Assembly (NCBI RefSeq): GCF_001700965.1
Contig: NZ_CP016756.1
Location: 1 to 64,000 of the forward strand
DNA length: 64,000 nucleotides
Direction: 5' to 3'
Source of the DNA: Stenotrophomonas nitritireducens
GTDB taxonomy: Bacteria; Pseudomonadota; Gammaproteobacteria; Xanthomonadales; Xanthomonadaceae
Part shown: positions 8,257 to 19,568 of the stretch, in pieces
Position numbering within the stretch: position 1 is the stretch's first letter
How the letters are laid out: each line of letters opens with the position of its first letter
Translations under genes and position numbers: made by a program
The notes under the pieces: model-generated
What the model was told of the DNA's origin: nothing
What the model saw: the letters and a program-made list of their open reading frames with translations, nothing else
Databases searched by the model: none

Positions 8257-10128
8257 ATGTCGCATGATGATTTTCGTGGTCCACACGGTGGACCGCCGCT
8301 GCTACCTTCGCGGCGGCGATTTGTCCAGGGCTTGGCCTTGGGAGGCGCAGTCGCAGGATTAGGTTTCTGGCCCAAAGCCAGTTGGGCGCTCAAGGGCCCG
8401 GGACAACCCAACGTACTATCGGGCACCGAGTTTGACCTAACCATCGGCGAGACGCCGATGAACTTCACCGGCAAGACCCGCACCGCGATCACCGTCAATG
8501 GGTCCGTTCCGGCGCCGTTGCTGCGTTGGCGGGAAGGCACCACGGTCAACCTGCGTGTCTCCAATGCATTGCCCGCTAACTCCCTCCATGGCGCGGACAC
8601 CTCCATCCATTGGCACGGCATCATTTTGCCGGCCAACATGGACGGCGTGCCGGGCCTGAGCTTTGACGGTATCGGACGTGGTGAGACCTACCACTACCGG
8701 TTCACCCTGCATCAGGGCGGCACCTACTGGTACCACAGCCACTCGGGGTTCCAGGAACAAGCCGGGCTCTATGGCCCGATCATCATCGACCCATTGGAGC
8801 CGGAGCCCTTCAGCTTCGATCGCGACTACGTCGTGATGCTGAGCGATTGGACAGACCTGGACCCGACGGCCCTGTTCGATCGTTTGAAGAAGATGCCGGG
8901 CCATGACAATTACTACAAGCGCACGGTCGGCGATTTTGCGCGCGATGTGAAGCGCAACGGCCTGTCGGCCACGTTGGAAGATCGCAAGATGTGGGGCGTG
9001 ATGCGGATGACGCCCACGGATCTGTCCGACGTCAACGCCAACACCTACACCTACCTGATGAACGGCACGACCTCGCTGGGCAACTGGACCGGTTTGTTCC
9101 GCAGTGGCGAGAAGGTGCGCCTGCGTTTCATCAATGGCTCTGCCATGACGTACTTCGATGTGCGTATTCCGGGGCTAAAGATGACCGTGGTGGCAGCAGA
9201 TGGCTTGTATGTCCATCCGGTTTCCGTCGACGAGTTCCGCATCGCGGTAGCAGAAACCTTCGATGTGATCGTGGAGCCCTCCGGGCAGGACGCATTCACC
9301 ATCTTTGCCCAAGACTCCGGTCGCACCGGCTACGTCAGCGGCACGCTCGCCGTGCGCGAAGGATTACGCGCGCCCGTTCCGTCTGTGGATCCCCGGCCGC
9401 TGCTGACGATGGCAGACATGGGCATGGATCATGGATCGATGGATATGTCTGGCGGCAGCAAGGGCATGGAAGGCGGCTGTGGTGCGGCCATGGGCATGCC
9501 TGGCATGACCCCACCTGCCAGCGGTAACGCGACCTCGGCCCATGCAGGCCATGCGATGCCCGCCGCCGGCGATGGTGCCATGGCAGGCATGCAGCACGGG
9601 GGCATGCAATCACACCCTGCCAGCGAGACCAACAATCCCCTGTTGGACAACCAGGCCATGAGCGTGAGTTCGCGCTTGGATGATCCGGGTAATGGCCTGC
9701 GCGATAACGGCCGTCATGTACTGACGTATTCCATGCTCAAGAGCACCTTTGAAGACCCTGACGGACGCGACCCCGGTCGCGAGATCGAGCTGCATCTGAC
9801 CGGACATATGGAGAAATTCTCCTGGGGCTTCAACGGTCAGAAGTTCTCCGATGTCAAGCCGCTGCGGCTGAACTACGGCGAGCGTATGCGCATCGTATTG
9901 GTTAACGACACGATGATGACCCATCCCATCCATTTGCACGGCATGTGGAGTGACGTGGAGGACGACAACGGCAACTTCATGGTGCGCAAGCACACGGTGG
10001 ATATGCCGCCGGGTAGCCGACGCACGTATCGCGTGCGTGCCGATGCGTTGGGCAGCTGGGCGTTCCATTGCCACCTGCTTTATCACATGGAAGCCGGAAT
10101 GATGCGCACGGTGAGGGTCGACGAATGA
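8257..10128 (+). CDS. copA: Copper resistance multicopper oxidase CopA (periplasmic, Tat-exported)
   Basis: 623 residues. The N-terminus has a twin-arginine signal ([13 protein letters not shown]). Cupredoxin copper motifs are visible: HWHG and HSHSG near residues 120-165, and the C-terminal HPIHLHGM and [12 protein letters not shown] clusters that bind type 1, 2 and 3 coppers. A Met/His-rich insert lies at about residues 385-455 (repeated [10 protein letters not shown] and MAGMQHGGM motifs), typical of PcoA/CopA, which oxidises Cu(I) and sequesters copper in the periplasm. The start has a run of His codons nearby and fits the family. Its stop overlaps the copB start (ATGA), so the two are coupled. 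Confidence 0.95.
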   Translation: MSHDDFRGPHGGPPLLPSRRRFVQGLALGGAVAGLGFWPKASWALKGPGQPNVLSGTEFDLTIGETPMNFTGKTRTAITVNGSVPAPLLRWREGTTVNLRVSNALPANSLHGADTSIHWHGIILPANMDGVPGLSFDGIGRGETYHYRFTLHQGGTYWYHSHSGFQEQAGLYGPIIIDPLEPEPFSFDRDYVVMLSDWTDLDPTALFDRLKKMPGHDNYYKRTVGDFARDVKRNGLSATLEDRKMWGVMRMTPTDLSDVNANTYTYLMNGTTSLGNWTGLFRSGEKVRLRFINGSAMTYFDVRIPGLKMTVVAADGLYVHPVSVDEFRIAVAETFDVIVEPSGQDAFTIFAQDSGRTGYVSGTLAVREGLRAPVPSVDPRPLLTMADMGMDHGSMDMSGGSKGMEGGCGAAMGMPGMTPPASGNATSAHAGHAMPAAGDGAMAGMQHGGMQSHPASETNNPLLDNQAMSVSSRLDDPGNGLRDNGRHVLTYSMLKSTFEDPDGRDPGREIELHLTGHMEKFSWGFNGQKFSDVKPLRLNYGERMRIVLVNDTMMTHPIHLHGMWSDVEDDNGNFMVRKHTVDMPPGSRRTYRVRADALGSWAFHCHLLYHMEAGMMRTVRVDE

Positions 10129-11402
10129 ACATCAATAGACGCGATACCACCCTGACTGCGCTGACGCTGGCTATCTCGCTGGCCCTGGCCAATGCGGCCA
10201 GCGCCCAATCCATGCAGCACGGCTCCATGCCGATGGAGCAGGGCGCGCAGACCCAGACTCAGGATCACTCTGCACAACAGGCGCCGACATCAAAACCTGC
10301 GCCAGCCCAAAAGCCTGCAACACCGGCCAAGCCGAGCGAAGCGACGATCGATCATGCGACGATGGGCCACGCCGCGCCGCAGGCTAAAGCAGCCGAGCCT
10401 GCCATGCAGGGCATGGACCATTCGCAAATGGGGCACGTCTCGCCCGCGAGCACACCTGCGGCGCCCACAGCACAGGCGCAGTCGATGCAGGGCATGGATC
10501 ACAGTCAGATGGCACAGCCCGCTGCAGCCGACACCTCTAGTACGGCCACGCCTGCGATGCAGGGGATGGACCATTCCAAGATGGGGCACGGCGCGCCTCC
10601 GAGCACGCCCGCAACGCCCAAAGCGCAGACACAGTCGATGCAGGGCATGGACCACAGTCAGATGGGACACGGGCCTGCAGTGCCAACGCAGCCGCGCACC
10701 CCGATACCCGCGGTGACGGACGCGGATCGCAAGGCGGCCATCGCGCCGGAACACGCGCATCCGGTGCATGACAACTCGATCAAGAGCTACGTGCTGCTCA
10801 ATCGCCTGGAAGCCTGGGATGCCGATCCGGGCACCGGGCTGGGCTGGGAGGGCCAGGCTTGGATCGGTACGGACCTCAATCGCGTCTGGCTCCGCAGTGA
10901 AGGCGAACGCACGGATGGTCAGACCGAGTCGGCTGATCTGGAAGTGCTCTACGGCCGCAGTATCTCCACGTGGTGGGATGTGGTGGCCGGTGTGCGTCAT
11001 GACTTCAAGCCTGGGGCATCTCAAAACTTCGCCGCTATCGGTGTACAGGGCTTGGCGCCGATGAAGTTCGAAGTGTCCGCCACAGCCTATCTCGGCGAAG
11101 GGGGCCAGACTGCCGCCAATGTCGAGGCCGAGTACGAATTGCTGCTAACCAACCGGCTGATCTTGCAGCCGCTGGTGGAAGTCACCGCCTATGGCAAGAA
11201 CGATCCATTGCGCGGGATAGGTTCGGGTCTGAGTACCGCTGAGGCGGGGCTACGACTTCGTTATGAGTTCACCCGAAAGTTCGCTCCCTACATCGGCGTG
11301 GTGTACGAGCGCGCGTTTGGCAATACCGCAGACATGCGACGCGAGCATGGCGAGTCCTTTGAAGACACGCGCTTGGTCATCGGCCTTCGTACCTGGTTCT
11401 AA
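10125..11402 (+). CDS. copB: Copper resistance outer-membrane protein CopB
   Basis: 425 residues from the ATG that overlaps the copA stop. A signal peptide ends at ANAASAQS. Residues about 25-210 are low-complexity and Met/His-rich, with four copies of a MQGMDHS(Q/K)M unit separated by Ala/Pro/Thr linkers; these are probable copper-binding repeats. The C-terminal half (from about residue 215) is the conserved CopB/PcoB beta-barrel domain, ending [10 protein letters not shown] with a C-terminal aromatic residue usual for outer-membrane proteins. It works with CopA to bind or move copper at the outer membrane. Confidence 0.92.
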   Translation: MNINRRDTTLTALTLAISLALANAASAQSMQHGSMPMEQGAQTQTQDHSAQQAPTSKPAPAQKPATPAKPSEATIDHATMGHAAPQAKAAEPAMQGMDHSQMGHVSPASTPAAPTAQAQSMQGMDHSQMAQPAAADTSSTATPAMQGMDHSKMGHGAPPSTPATPKAQTQSMQGMDHSQMGHGPAVPTQPRTPIPAVTDADRKAAIAPEHAHPVHDNSIKSYVLLNRLEAWDADPGTGLGWEGQAWIGTDLNRVWLRSEGERTDGQTESADLEVLYGRSISTWWDVVAGVRHDFKPGASQNFAAIGVQGLAPMKFEVSATAYLGEGGQTAANVEAEYELLLTNRLILQPLVEVTAYGKNDPLRGIGSGLSTAEAGLRLRYEFTRKFAPYIGVVYERAFGNTADMRREHGESFEDTRLVIGLRTWF

Positions 11403-11414
11403 GGGGAACTGACA

Positions 11415-12185
11415 ATGAAATCCAACAAAAGGATGTGGGTATGGCTCGGTGCCGGCGTGGGATTGGTTGCGGTCGCGGCAACTGCCACGGTCTCTCTGGG
11501 CGTGTACAACGTGGCCGCCGACGATCCGCATAGTCGCCCGGTGTATGCGCTACTTGAAACGGCGCGCGAGCGTTCCATTGAGGTGCGCGCCGCCAAGCTT
11601 CAGGTGCCCACGAACCTGGATGATCCTGAGCGTATCCGCCAGGGTGCGGGCAACTACAACGCCATGTGCGTGACCTGCCATCTTTCGCCAGAGGCGGCGG
11701 CCACCGAGATGAGCAAGGGCCTGTACCCCGCGCCACCGAACCTAAGCAAACAGTCGGTCGCTCCAGCTGAGGCGTTCTGGGTGATCAAGCACGGCATCAA
11801 GGCCAGCGGCATGCCCGCGTGGGGCGGCAGCATGGACGATGAGTTCATCTGGAACATGTCGGCCTTCCTGCAGAAGCTGCCCACGCTGGACAAGGCCGGT
11901 TACCAGGCGTTGGTGGCCAGCAGTGATGGTCATTCGCATGGCGGCGGCGAGACGCAAGGCCACCATGACGACGAAAAGGCCGAGGATCACCCTGCCCTAT
12001 TCGAGCCGGGCAACAACTCCATGCCGCATGCGCACCCGCCGGGCGTGGACGACGATCACCACGGCCCGACACCCAGCGACACGGAAGTCGGGTTGGTGAG
12101 CCACGGCCATCCCGACGGCAAGGTGGAGTCGCACCCTGCACCACACACGCCCGTGGCCGATGACGGCCATGCGCACACCCATTGA
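11415..12185 (+). CDS. c-type cytochrome with His-rich C-terminal tail
   Basis: 256 residues. An N-terminal hydrophobic segment (residues 9-30) is a signal or membrane anchor. One haem-binding motif CVTCH lies near residue 88, with a likely distal Met in SGMPAWGG. After about residue 165 the protein becomes a His/Asp/Gly/Pro-rich tail, probably metal-binding. It starts 12 bases after copB, in the same operon. It may pass electrons from CopA-linked copper oxidation or act as a periplasmic copper ligand; the exact partner is unknown. Confidence 0.85.
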   Translation: MKSNKRMWVWLGAGVGLVAVAATATVSLGVYNVAADDPHSRPVYALLETARERSIEVRAAKLQVPTNLDDPERIRQGAGNYNAMCVTCHLSPEAAATEMSKGLYPAPPNLSKQSVAPAEAFWVIKHGIKASGMPAWGGSMDDEFIWNMSAFLQKLPTLDKAGYQALVASSDGHSHGGGETQGHHDDEKAEDHPALFEPGNNSMPHAHPPGVDDDHHGPTPSDTEVGLVSHGHPDGKVESHPAPHTPVADDGHAHTH

Positions 12186-12204
12186 TCTCCTTGGAGCCCA
12201 CGCA

Positions 12205-12714
12205 ATGAACGCAACAGCAATCTCGTTCACCCTCGCACTGGCACTGGCCGTCGTGTCCCCCGCAATGGCGCAGGCGACACAGCCGCACGCACATCACCCC
12301 GCTGCCGCGGCATCTGCGGACGTCGACGTCCCAGTCACTGCAGAGGCCGCGGTCGCCGTAGCGGAGCGTTTCAACAGGGCCCTGTCTAGCGGCGATCTGG
12401 CCACGGTCGAAGCCCTGCTCGCTGCCGACGTCCTCATCCTCGAGTCCGGGGGTGCCGAGCGCAGCCGCGAGGAATATCTGGGTCATCACGCAGTCAGCGA
12501 TGCGGCATTCCTCAAGGGCGCCCATCGCCAGCTGCTCCGTCAGCGTGCACGCACCGCTGGTGAGTTCGCATGGGTCGGAACCGAAAGCGAGCTGCACGCC
12601 CAGAAAGACGGTAAGCCACTGACCGTCCAGAGCACCGAGACCATGGTGCTGAAGCAGACCACCGACGGTTGGCGGATCGCCCACATCCACTGGTCTTCGC
12701 GGACCAAGCGCTAA
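12205..12714 (+). CDS. Periplasmic NTF2/SnoaL-like protein
   Basis: 169 residues from the ATG at 12205 (TTGGAG upstream). A signal peptide ends near AMAQA. A short His-rich stretch (PHAHHP) precedes an NTF2/SnoaL-like fold: VAERFNRALSSGDLATVEALLA..VLILESGG, then a C-terminal WRIAHIHWSS. Proteins of this type are often found in copper operons and are annotated as DUF4440 or nuclear transport factor 2 family; no enzymatic activity can be assigned. Nineteen bases separate it from the cytochrome gene. Confidence 0.75.
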   Translation: MNATAISFTLALALAVVSPAMAQATQPHAHHPAAAASADVDVPVTAEAAVAVAERFNRALSSGDLATVEALLAADVLILESGGAERSREEYLGHHAVSDAAFLKGAHRQLLRQRARTAGEFAWVGTESELHAQKDGKPLTVQSTETMVLKQTTDGWRIAHIHWSSRTKR

Positions 12715-12728
12715 GCGGAGAACCAGAA

Positions 12729-13253
12729 ATGAAAACCTGCAGATTGAACCGACTGGCGTGGGCGGCTTTTGCGGTCGCCGGCCTGGGTGCCTGCACCCAA
12801 GCGGCTACACCCGCGCAATCCACCATCGCGCCCACTGCACAGGTCGTCCCGGAAACAGCCGACGCGACTCCAGCCGCCCTGCCACGCATGACCGTCCACA
12901 AGACCCCGACCTGCGGGTGCTGCGGTAGCTGGATCGACCACGTGAAGAAGGCGGGGTTCACCGTGGATGTGCATGACATGGATGACCTGGGTCCGGTCAA
13001 GGAGCGCCTGGGTGTCCCCTATGCAAAGGGCTCCTGCCACACGGCCGAGGTCGACGGATACGTCATCGAAGGCCATGTCCCGGCCGAGGACATCAAGCGC
13101 CTCCTCGAAGAAAAGCCGGACGCACGCGGCCTGGTCCTGCCCGGAATGCCGCTCGGTTCGCCGGGCATGGAGGTCCCGGAAGGACGCCAGCAGCCGTATA
13201 CGGTCGAGCTGGTCCATCACGACGGAACCACCGAACCCTTCGCACAGCATTGA
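12729..13253 (+). CDS. DUF411 (CopG-like) metal-binding lipoprotein
   Basis: 174 residues from the ATG at 12729. The N-terminus has a signal with a lipobox-like end (GLGAC), so it is probably a periplasmic lipoprotein. The DUF411 domain (about residues 55-150) carries the CGCCGSW motif, plus a third Cys in GSCHTAEVDGYVIEGHVPA. DUF411 proteins such as Vibrio CopG bind or redox-cycle copper in the periplasm. The position between the NTF2-like gene and the Csp gene fits a copper role. Confidence 0.85.
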   Translation: MKTCRLNRLAWAAFAVAGLGACTQAATPAQSTIAPTAQVVPETADATPAALPRMTVHKTPTCGCCGSWIDHVKKAGFTVDVHDMDDLGPVKERLGVPYAKGSCHTAEVDGYVIEGHVPAEDIKRLLEEKPDARGLVLPGMPLGSPGMEVPEGRQQPYTVELVHHDGTTEPFAQH

Positions 13254-13323
13254 TCCGCAAGAGCAACAGGGGGCGGTGTTGCGGGCGCGCCGATTCTCGT
13301 CCGCGATGAAGCAGGAGATCCAC

Positions 13324-13674
13324 ATGACTCACCATTCCGAAGACCACCGGTCTCAGGCCATGAACGAGTGCATCGACAACTGCACGCAATGCCACGCGAT
13401 TTGCCTTGAGACCATCAACTATTGCCTGAGCAAAGGAGGTGCCCACGCAGCCCCGGAGCACATCGCCCTGCTGGCGACGTGTGCCGATATCTGCGCCACC
13501 AGCGCCGACGCCATGTTGCGTGGCGCCAGCGCTCACTCGGTGGTTTGCAGTGCCTGCGCGGAGATCTGCCGCCAGTGCGCCGAAGCATGCGACGCCATGA
13601 ACGACCCGGAGATGGCGCGCTGCGCCGAAGTTTGTCGCCGTTGCGCGGAAAGCTGCAGCGCCATGGCGGCTTGA
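13324..13674 (+). CDS. Four-helix-bundle copper-binding protein (Csp3/DUF326-like)
   Basis: 116 residues from the ATG at 13324 (GGAGAT just upstream; an ATG at 13306 is less well placed). It contains 16 cysteines in repeated CxxxC and CxxC spacings along predicted helices, with no signal peptide. That is the pattern of cytosolic Csp proteins, whose four-helix bundle stores many Cu(I) ions inside the core through Cys thiolates. It provides an intracellular buffer in a cluster that otherwise acts in the periplasm and membrane. Confidence 0.88.
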   Translation: MTHHSEDHRSQAMNECIDNCTQCHAICLETINYCLSKGGAHAAPEHIALLATCADICATSADAMLRGASAHSVVCSACAEICRQCAEACDAMNDPEMARCAEVCRRCAESCSAMAA

Positions 13675-13680
13675 CGCGTC

Positions 13681-13709
13681 GAGGATCCCGCCTGAGCGGC
13701 GGGATCCTC
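13681..13709 (+). terminator. Strong hairpin after the Csp gene
   Basis: A perfect 12-base stem (GAGGATCCCGCC pairing with GGCGGGATCCTC) closes a five-base loop, seven bases after the Csp stop. There is no T run after it, so it may be a Rho-dependent stop, a transcript stabiliser or an attenuating hairpin between the copLAB-csp and copCD units. Confidence 0.6.
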
Positions 13710-13836
13710 ATCTCAAATATCAAAAGCCGACCAACCGTGGTTTCGGTGACAGCCCGACACCTAACGCTTGTCGGATCCAACACAGCACGGCGCCGAACGG
13801 GGCTTTGCATCACATTCGCAATGAGGATTTATCCCT

Positions 13837-14220
13837 ATGAAATCATCAAACGTCCTTCGCTCCTTCGCGCTCGTCCTCGCGATTGCGGCTGGGCAGTTCT
13901 CCCTGCAGATCGCGCACGCCCACGCCGCGCTGCAGCAGTCCACACCGGCGGCAAATGCGGTGGTGGCTTCGCCGGGCCAGATCGATCTCGTGTTCAACGA
14001 AACATTGATTCCGCGGGCGTCGCGTCTCAAGTTGCTCATGAAGCACGGCAGTTCCACCATGCCGATCGAGAATTTCACGACCGAGATCGTCAACAACGGT
14101 AAGACCCTGCGTGCCAAGTTGCCCCAGCCGCTGACTCCGGGCGTCTATACCGTGGAATACCGCGCCGTCGGTGGTGACAACCACCCCATGCCGGGCAGCT
14201 TCAGCTTCACGGTGCGCTGA
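13837..14220 (+). CDS. copC: Copper resistance protein CopC (periplasmic copper carrier)
   Basis: 127 residues. A signal peptide ends just before HAALQQSTP, leaving the mature N-terminal His that binds Cu(II) in CopC. The beta-barrel domain follows, with a C-terminal GGDNHPMPGSFSFTVR that supplies the second set of ligands. Length and layout are as expected for Cu(II)-type CopC. The start of copD lies ten bases downstream, the usual copCD pairing. Confidence 0.92.
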   Translation: MKSSNVLRSFALVLAIAAGQFSLQIAHAHAALQQSTPAANAVVASPGQIDLVFNETLIPRASRLKLLMKHGSSTMPIENFTTEIVNNGKTLRAKLPQPLTPGVYTVEYRAVGGDNHPMPGSFSFTVR

Positions 14221-14230
14221 GGAGTCGCGA

Positions 14231-15160
14231 ATGTTCGACCTGTCGGCTTATGCACTGAGATTCCTGGAATACCTTGTCATCATGGTTCTTTTCGGGGTTC
14301 CACTCTTCGGTTGGTACGGGTCGCGTCGATCGGCACTCGCCGACGCCTTGGCCGGGTGGTCACTCATGGGCGTTCTATTGGCGGGTGCCGTAGCCGGTCT
14401 CGTGCTCACCGGGCTCGATGTCGTCTTCAAGACCGCGGGCATCATGGGAATGCCGCTTGCCGAGGTTGATCGCGCATCGCTTGGCTGGTATCTGCTCGAG
14501 ACGTCCGCGGGCCGGGCAGCCATGGCGAGAGGCGCGCTGCTGGTCGCCCTGATGTTCGTGCTCGGATGGCATCGTCGCCGCGGGAAGGTGGAGACCGCCT
14601 TCCCGCTGGGGGCGATGCTGGCGGGCGGCGCACTCGCTTCGCTGGCATGGAACGGCCACGCCGCCGCTGGCGAGGGCTTGGCAGGCGCGGTCCGGCTTGC
14701 TGCAGGCATCGTCCATCTTCTCGCGGCAGGCGGCTGGATCGCAGCGGTCCTGATGTTCCTTGCCATGCTGCTGCGCGGCAAAGAGACGAACGGCAGCGGG
14801 CGTCTGCGATCAACGCATGACTTTCTGCATGGTTTTTCGACGCTGGGAACGATCTTCGTTGGTGCGCTCATCGTGTCCGGCATCGCGCACTACGGGGATC
14901 TCACCGCGTGGTCGTTTTCGGCCCTGTTCCAGAGCACCTACGGGAAGTTGCTGCTGTTCAAACTGGCCCTGTTCGCTGGAATGCTGGGTTTGGGAGCGCT
15001 GCACCGATGGACGCTGGTGCCGCGCTTGGAACGAGCGCTGACCAGCGGAGATCCCGCGCAGGAGGTGCGGGCTTTGCGGCAGAGTGTTACGGCTGAGGCC
15101 GCGCTGGCCATCTTGATCCTGATTGTTGTTTCAGTGCTCGGGACGCTCAGCCCCGAATAG
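14231..15160 (+). CDS. copD: Copper resistance protein CopD (inner membrane)
   Basis: 309 residues from the ATG at 14231 with about eight hydrophobic segments, matching the CopD family of inner-membrane copper import or transfer proteins. Conserved His/Trp positions are visible in [22 protein letters not shown] and SGIAHYGDL. CopC hands copper to CopD; together they raise cytoplasmic copper and are needed for full induction of the cop system in Pseudomonas. It lies between copC and a Cu ATPase gene. Confidence 0.9.
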   Translation: MFDLSAYALRFLEYLVIMVLFGVPLFGWYGSRRSALADALAGWSLMGVLLAGAVAGLVLTGLDVVFKTAGIMGMPLAEVDRASLGWYLLETSAGRAAMARGALLVALMFVLGWHRRRGKVETAFPLGAMLAGGALASLAWNGHAAAGEGLAGAVRLAAGIVHLLAAGGWIAAVLMFLAMLLRGKETNGSGRLRSTHDFLHGFSTLGTIFVGALIVSGIAHYGDLTAWSFSALFQSTYGKLLLFKLALFAGMLGLGALHRWTLVPRLERALTSGDPAQEVRALRQSVTAEAALAILILIVVSVLGTLSPE

Positions 15161-15221
15161 CTGTGTAACCCGCAATGGCACACTGCCTTGGCAGTCCATC
15201 CCCACTAAAGCGAGCATCGGC

Positions 15222-17644
<2,423 letters not shown>

Positions 17645-17648
<4 letters not shown>

Positions 17649-17658
17649 TTTGGATCAA
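17645..17658 (+). promoter_or_regulatory. Perfect FNR/Anr-type binding site ahead of the cus genes
   Basis: TTGAT-TTGG-ATCAA matches the FNR/Anr consensus TTGAT-N4-ATCAA at all ten fixed positions. It overlaps the stop codon of the upstream ATPase. A TAAGCT hexamer at 17681-17686 is placed where the -10 of a class II FNR promoter would be if the box centre is at -41.5. That puts the start of transcription at or next to the ATG at 17693. Function is inferred from sequence only. Confidence 0.55.
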
Positions 17659-17692
17659 CTACACCCTCCTTGGCAAGGGGTAAGCTGCGGTC

Positions 17693-18115
17693 ATGGCCCG
17701 CCTTCGCCACCGGAAATGGTTCCAGCGCACCGTCCTCCTCGCGATGGCGGCGCTGCTCTGGTCCCAGCTCGCATTAGCCGGACATGGCGAGTGCCTGGAT
17801 CTCCCAGGTTCGCCGGCCGCACTCGTCACTGCCGCCAGCGACGCCCGACACGGCCACGGCCATGACTGCGATGCCTTGCTCCCCTCGGCGAGCAAGGCGC
17901 TGTGCGACGCACACTGCACCGAAGGTGACATCTCGGCGAACAGTGGGCGTATCCCACCGGTCCCGCCGCTGCTCGCCGGCGACTGGCACTCCTGGGTCGC
18001 GGTGGCTGATGGCGCGGATGGCTCCCACGTGGCCACGTCCATCCGGGTCGACTCGCCCCCCAGACCTGCCTGGCACCGACCAACCGCCCACCCAGCGGCC
18101 CTCCTGCTGATTTGA
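17693..18115 (+). CDS. Exported Cys/His-containing small protein, first gene of the cus unit
   Basis: 140 residues. A clear signal peptide ends at QLALAGHG. The mature part holds His/Cys clusters (GHGECLD, HGHGHDCD, LCDAHC) followed by a Pro/Trp-rich tail. It resembles CopL-like or CzcI-like small periplasmic proteins that precede metal efflux operons, but the match is not strong enough to name. Only about 130 bases separate it from the outer-membrane channel gene. It may sense or bind metal in the periplasm. Confidence 0.6.
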   Translation: MARLRHRKWFQRTVLLAMAALLWSQLALAGHGECLDLPGSPAALVTAASDARHGHGHDCDALLPSASKALCDAHCTEGDISANSGRIPPVPPLLAGDWHSWVAVADGADGSHVATSIRVDSPPRPAWHRPTAHPAALLLI

Positions 18116-18245
18116 TGCCCGAACGCTGACTGCCCCGCACCTCCTGTGCGGCGCAGTGCTCTGCGTTCGTGCCGTGCTGCATCACGGCATGTGCTCCTGC
18201 CCTCGTCCGAGCGACCTGCGTCGCTTCGGCCCAAGGACATCTGAC

Positions 18246-19568
18246 ATGGCATCCCCGTTCGACCGACTGCAGGCCAGGCGCCTGCTTCCTCGCCCGCTGT
18301 TCCGCCGGCGGCCACCGCTCCGGCACCTGCTTCCCTGCCTGCTCGCCAGCACCTTGTGGACGCTGGCGCTGCCTGTGTCGGCCACCGACCCTGTCCCGGG
18401 GCACAGCCTCGAGTCGATCCGCGTCTGGGTTCTCGAACACAACCCCGAGCTGCGGGTACTGGACCTCGAAGCCCAGGCCGCCGAGGCGCGAATCCTGCCT
18501 GCAGGCGCACTGCCCGATCCGTCTGCGTCGGTGGGCTTCAGCGGCCTGGATCCGGACAAGCCCTGGCGGACTCCCGATGCCGGTCGCGAAGTCTCCTACG
18601 CCCTGCGCCAGCGCTTCCCGCTCTGGGGCAAGCGCGGCCTGGCGCGGACCGTCGCCAGCCAGGACGCGGTCGCGCTCGGCCTCGACCGCGTCACCGCGAC
18701 GCGCGACCTCTTGGCTGATGCCGAGGCGGCCTACGCACGCTACTGGCACGCAGACCAGGCGGTCGCTGTGCTCGATCGGCGCATCGTCCTCCTCCGCCAG
18801 ATCGAAGAGATCGCCGGCGTTCGCTACGCCCTGGGCCGTGCGGCACAGCAGGACGCGATCCGTGCCCAGGTCGAGCAGACCAGCCTCCAGCGCGAGCGGA
18901 TCGAGCGCCTCGCGGCCAAACAGGAGGCAGTCGCTACGCTCAACGCCGTGCTCGGACGCCGCTCCGATGCGCCGCTGACCACCCCCGATGAGGCGCCCCG
19001 CCTCTTCGTTCGCAGCGCTTCGCTGGCCGAAGCGCTGGATGGCGCCGATGCGCATCCGGCAGTGCGTTCGCAGCGCGCCCGCGCCGAGGCCGCCCGCACG
19101 AACGTGGTGCTGGAGCGTCGCAACCGGTATCCCGATATCACCGTGGGCGTGGGCGCGATGCAACTCGGCAATGGGATCGAAAGCACCGAGCTGATGCTGG
19201 AGGTGGAGATCCCGTTCCAGCAGCGCGCCCGACGCGAGCGCGAGCGCGAATCCCGTCTGCTCGAAGACGCAGCACTCGCCCGCATGGACGCCACGCTTCG
19301 GAACGTCGAAGAGCGCGGCGCCTCCGCCTGGGCACAGTGGACCAGCGCACGCGAACGCCGCGGACTGATCGAAAACACGCTGCTGCCGCAGGCGGACGCC
19401 ACCTGGCAGTCCGCGCTGGCCAGCTACCAGGTCGGTGAAGTCGACTTCGGGACGCTGCTGGAAGCACTCAATGAATGGCAGGGCGCCGACCTCGCACGGG
19501 TCGACGCGCTGCGTGACGAACTGTTGGGCGCCGCCGCCGTGCGCGCCATCGAAGGAGAGATCCGATGA
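18246..19568 (+). CDS. TolC-family outer-membrane channel (CusC/CzcC-like)
   Basis: 440 residues from the ATG at 18246. A basic, hydrophobic N-terminus to about residue 50 is an export signal. The rest is the repeated long-helix pattern of outer-membrane efflux proteins: LVEHNPELRVLDLEAQAAEAR-like first helix, the QRFPLWGKRGLAR segment, and a second half from ALDGADAHPAVRSQRARAEAA to LLEALNEWQGADLARVDALRDELL. It is the outer-membrane part of the tripartite RND system formed with the next two genes. Its stop overlaps the adaptor start (ATGA). Confidence 0.88.
   Translation: MASPFDRLQARRLLPRPLFRRRPPLRHLLPCLLASTLWTLALPVSATDPVPGHSLESIRVWVLEHNPELRVLDLEAQAAEARILPAGALPDPSASVGFSGLDPDKPWRTPDAGREVSYALRQRFPLWGKRGLARTVASQDAVALGLDRVTATRDLLADAEAAYARYWHADQAVAVLDRRIVLLRQIEEIAGVRYALGRAAQQDAIRAQVEQTSLQRERIERLAAKQEAVATLNAVLGRRSDAPLTTPDEAPRLFVRSASLAEALDGADAHPAVRSQRARAEAARTNVVLERRNRYPDITVGVGAMQLGNGIESTELMLEVEIPFQQRARRERERESRLLEDAALARMDATLRNVEERGASAWAQWTSARERRGLIENTLLPQADATWQSALASYQVGEVDFGTLLEALNEWQGADLARVDALRDELLGAAAVRAIEGEIR

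Noticed and set aside
10380..10680. Tandem repeat or CRISPR-like array
   Set aside because: The repeats are in frame and encode MQGMDHS(Q/K)M units of CopB; no constant direct repeat and spacer structure.
17663..17686. CueR-like dyad (ACCCTCCTTGGCAAGGGGT) with TAAGCT as -10
   Set aside because: The arms match poorly and no good -35 is found at 19-20 bases; the overlapping FNR-type box is a perfect match and fits better. Not excluded.
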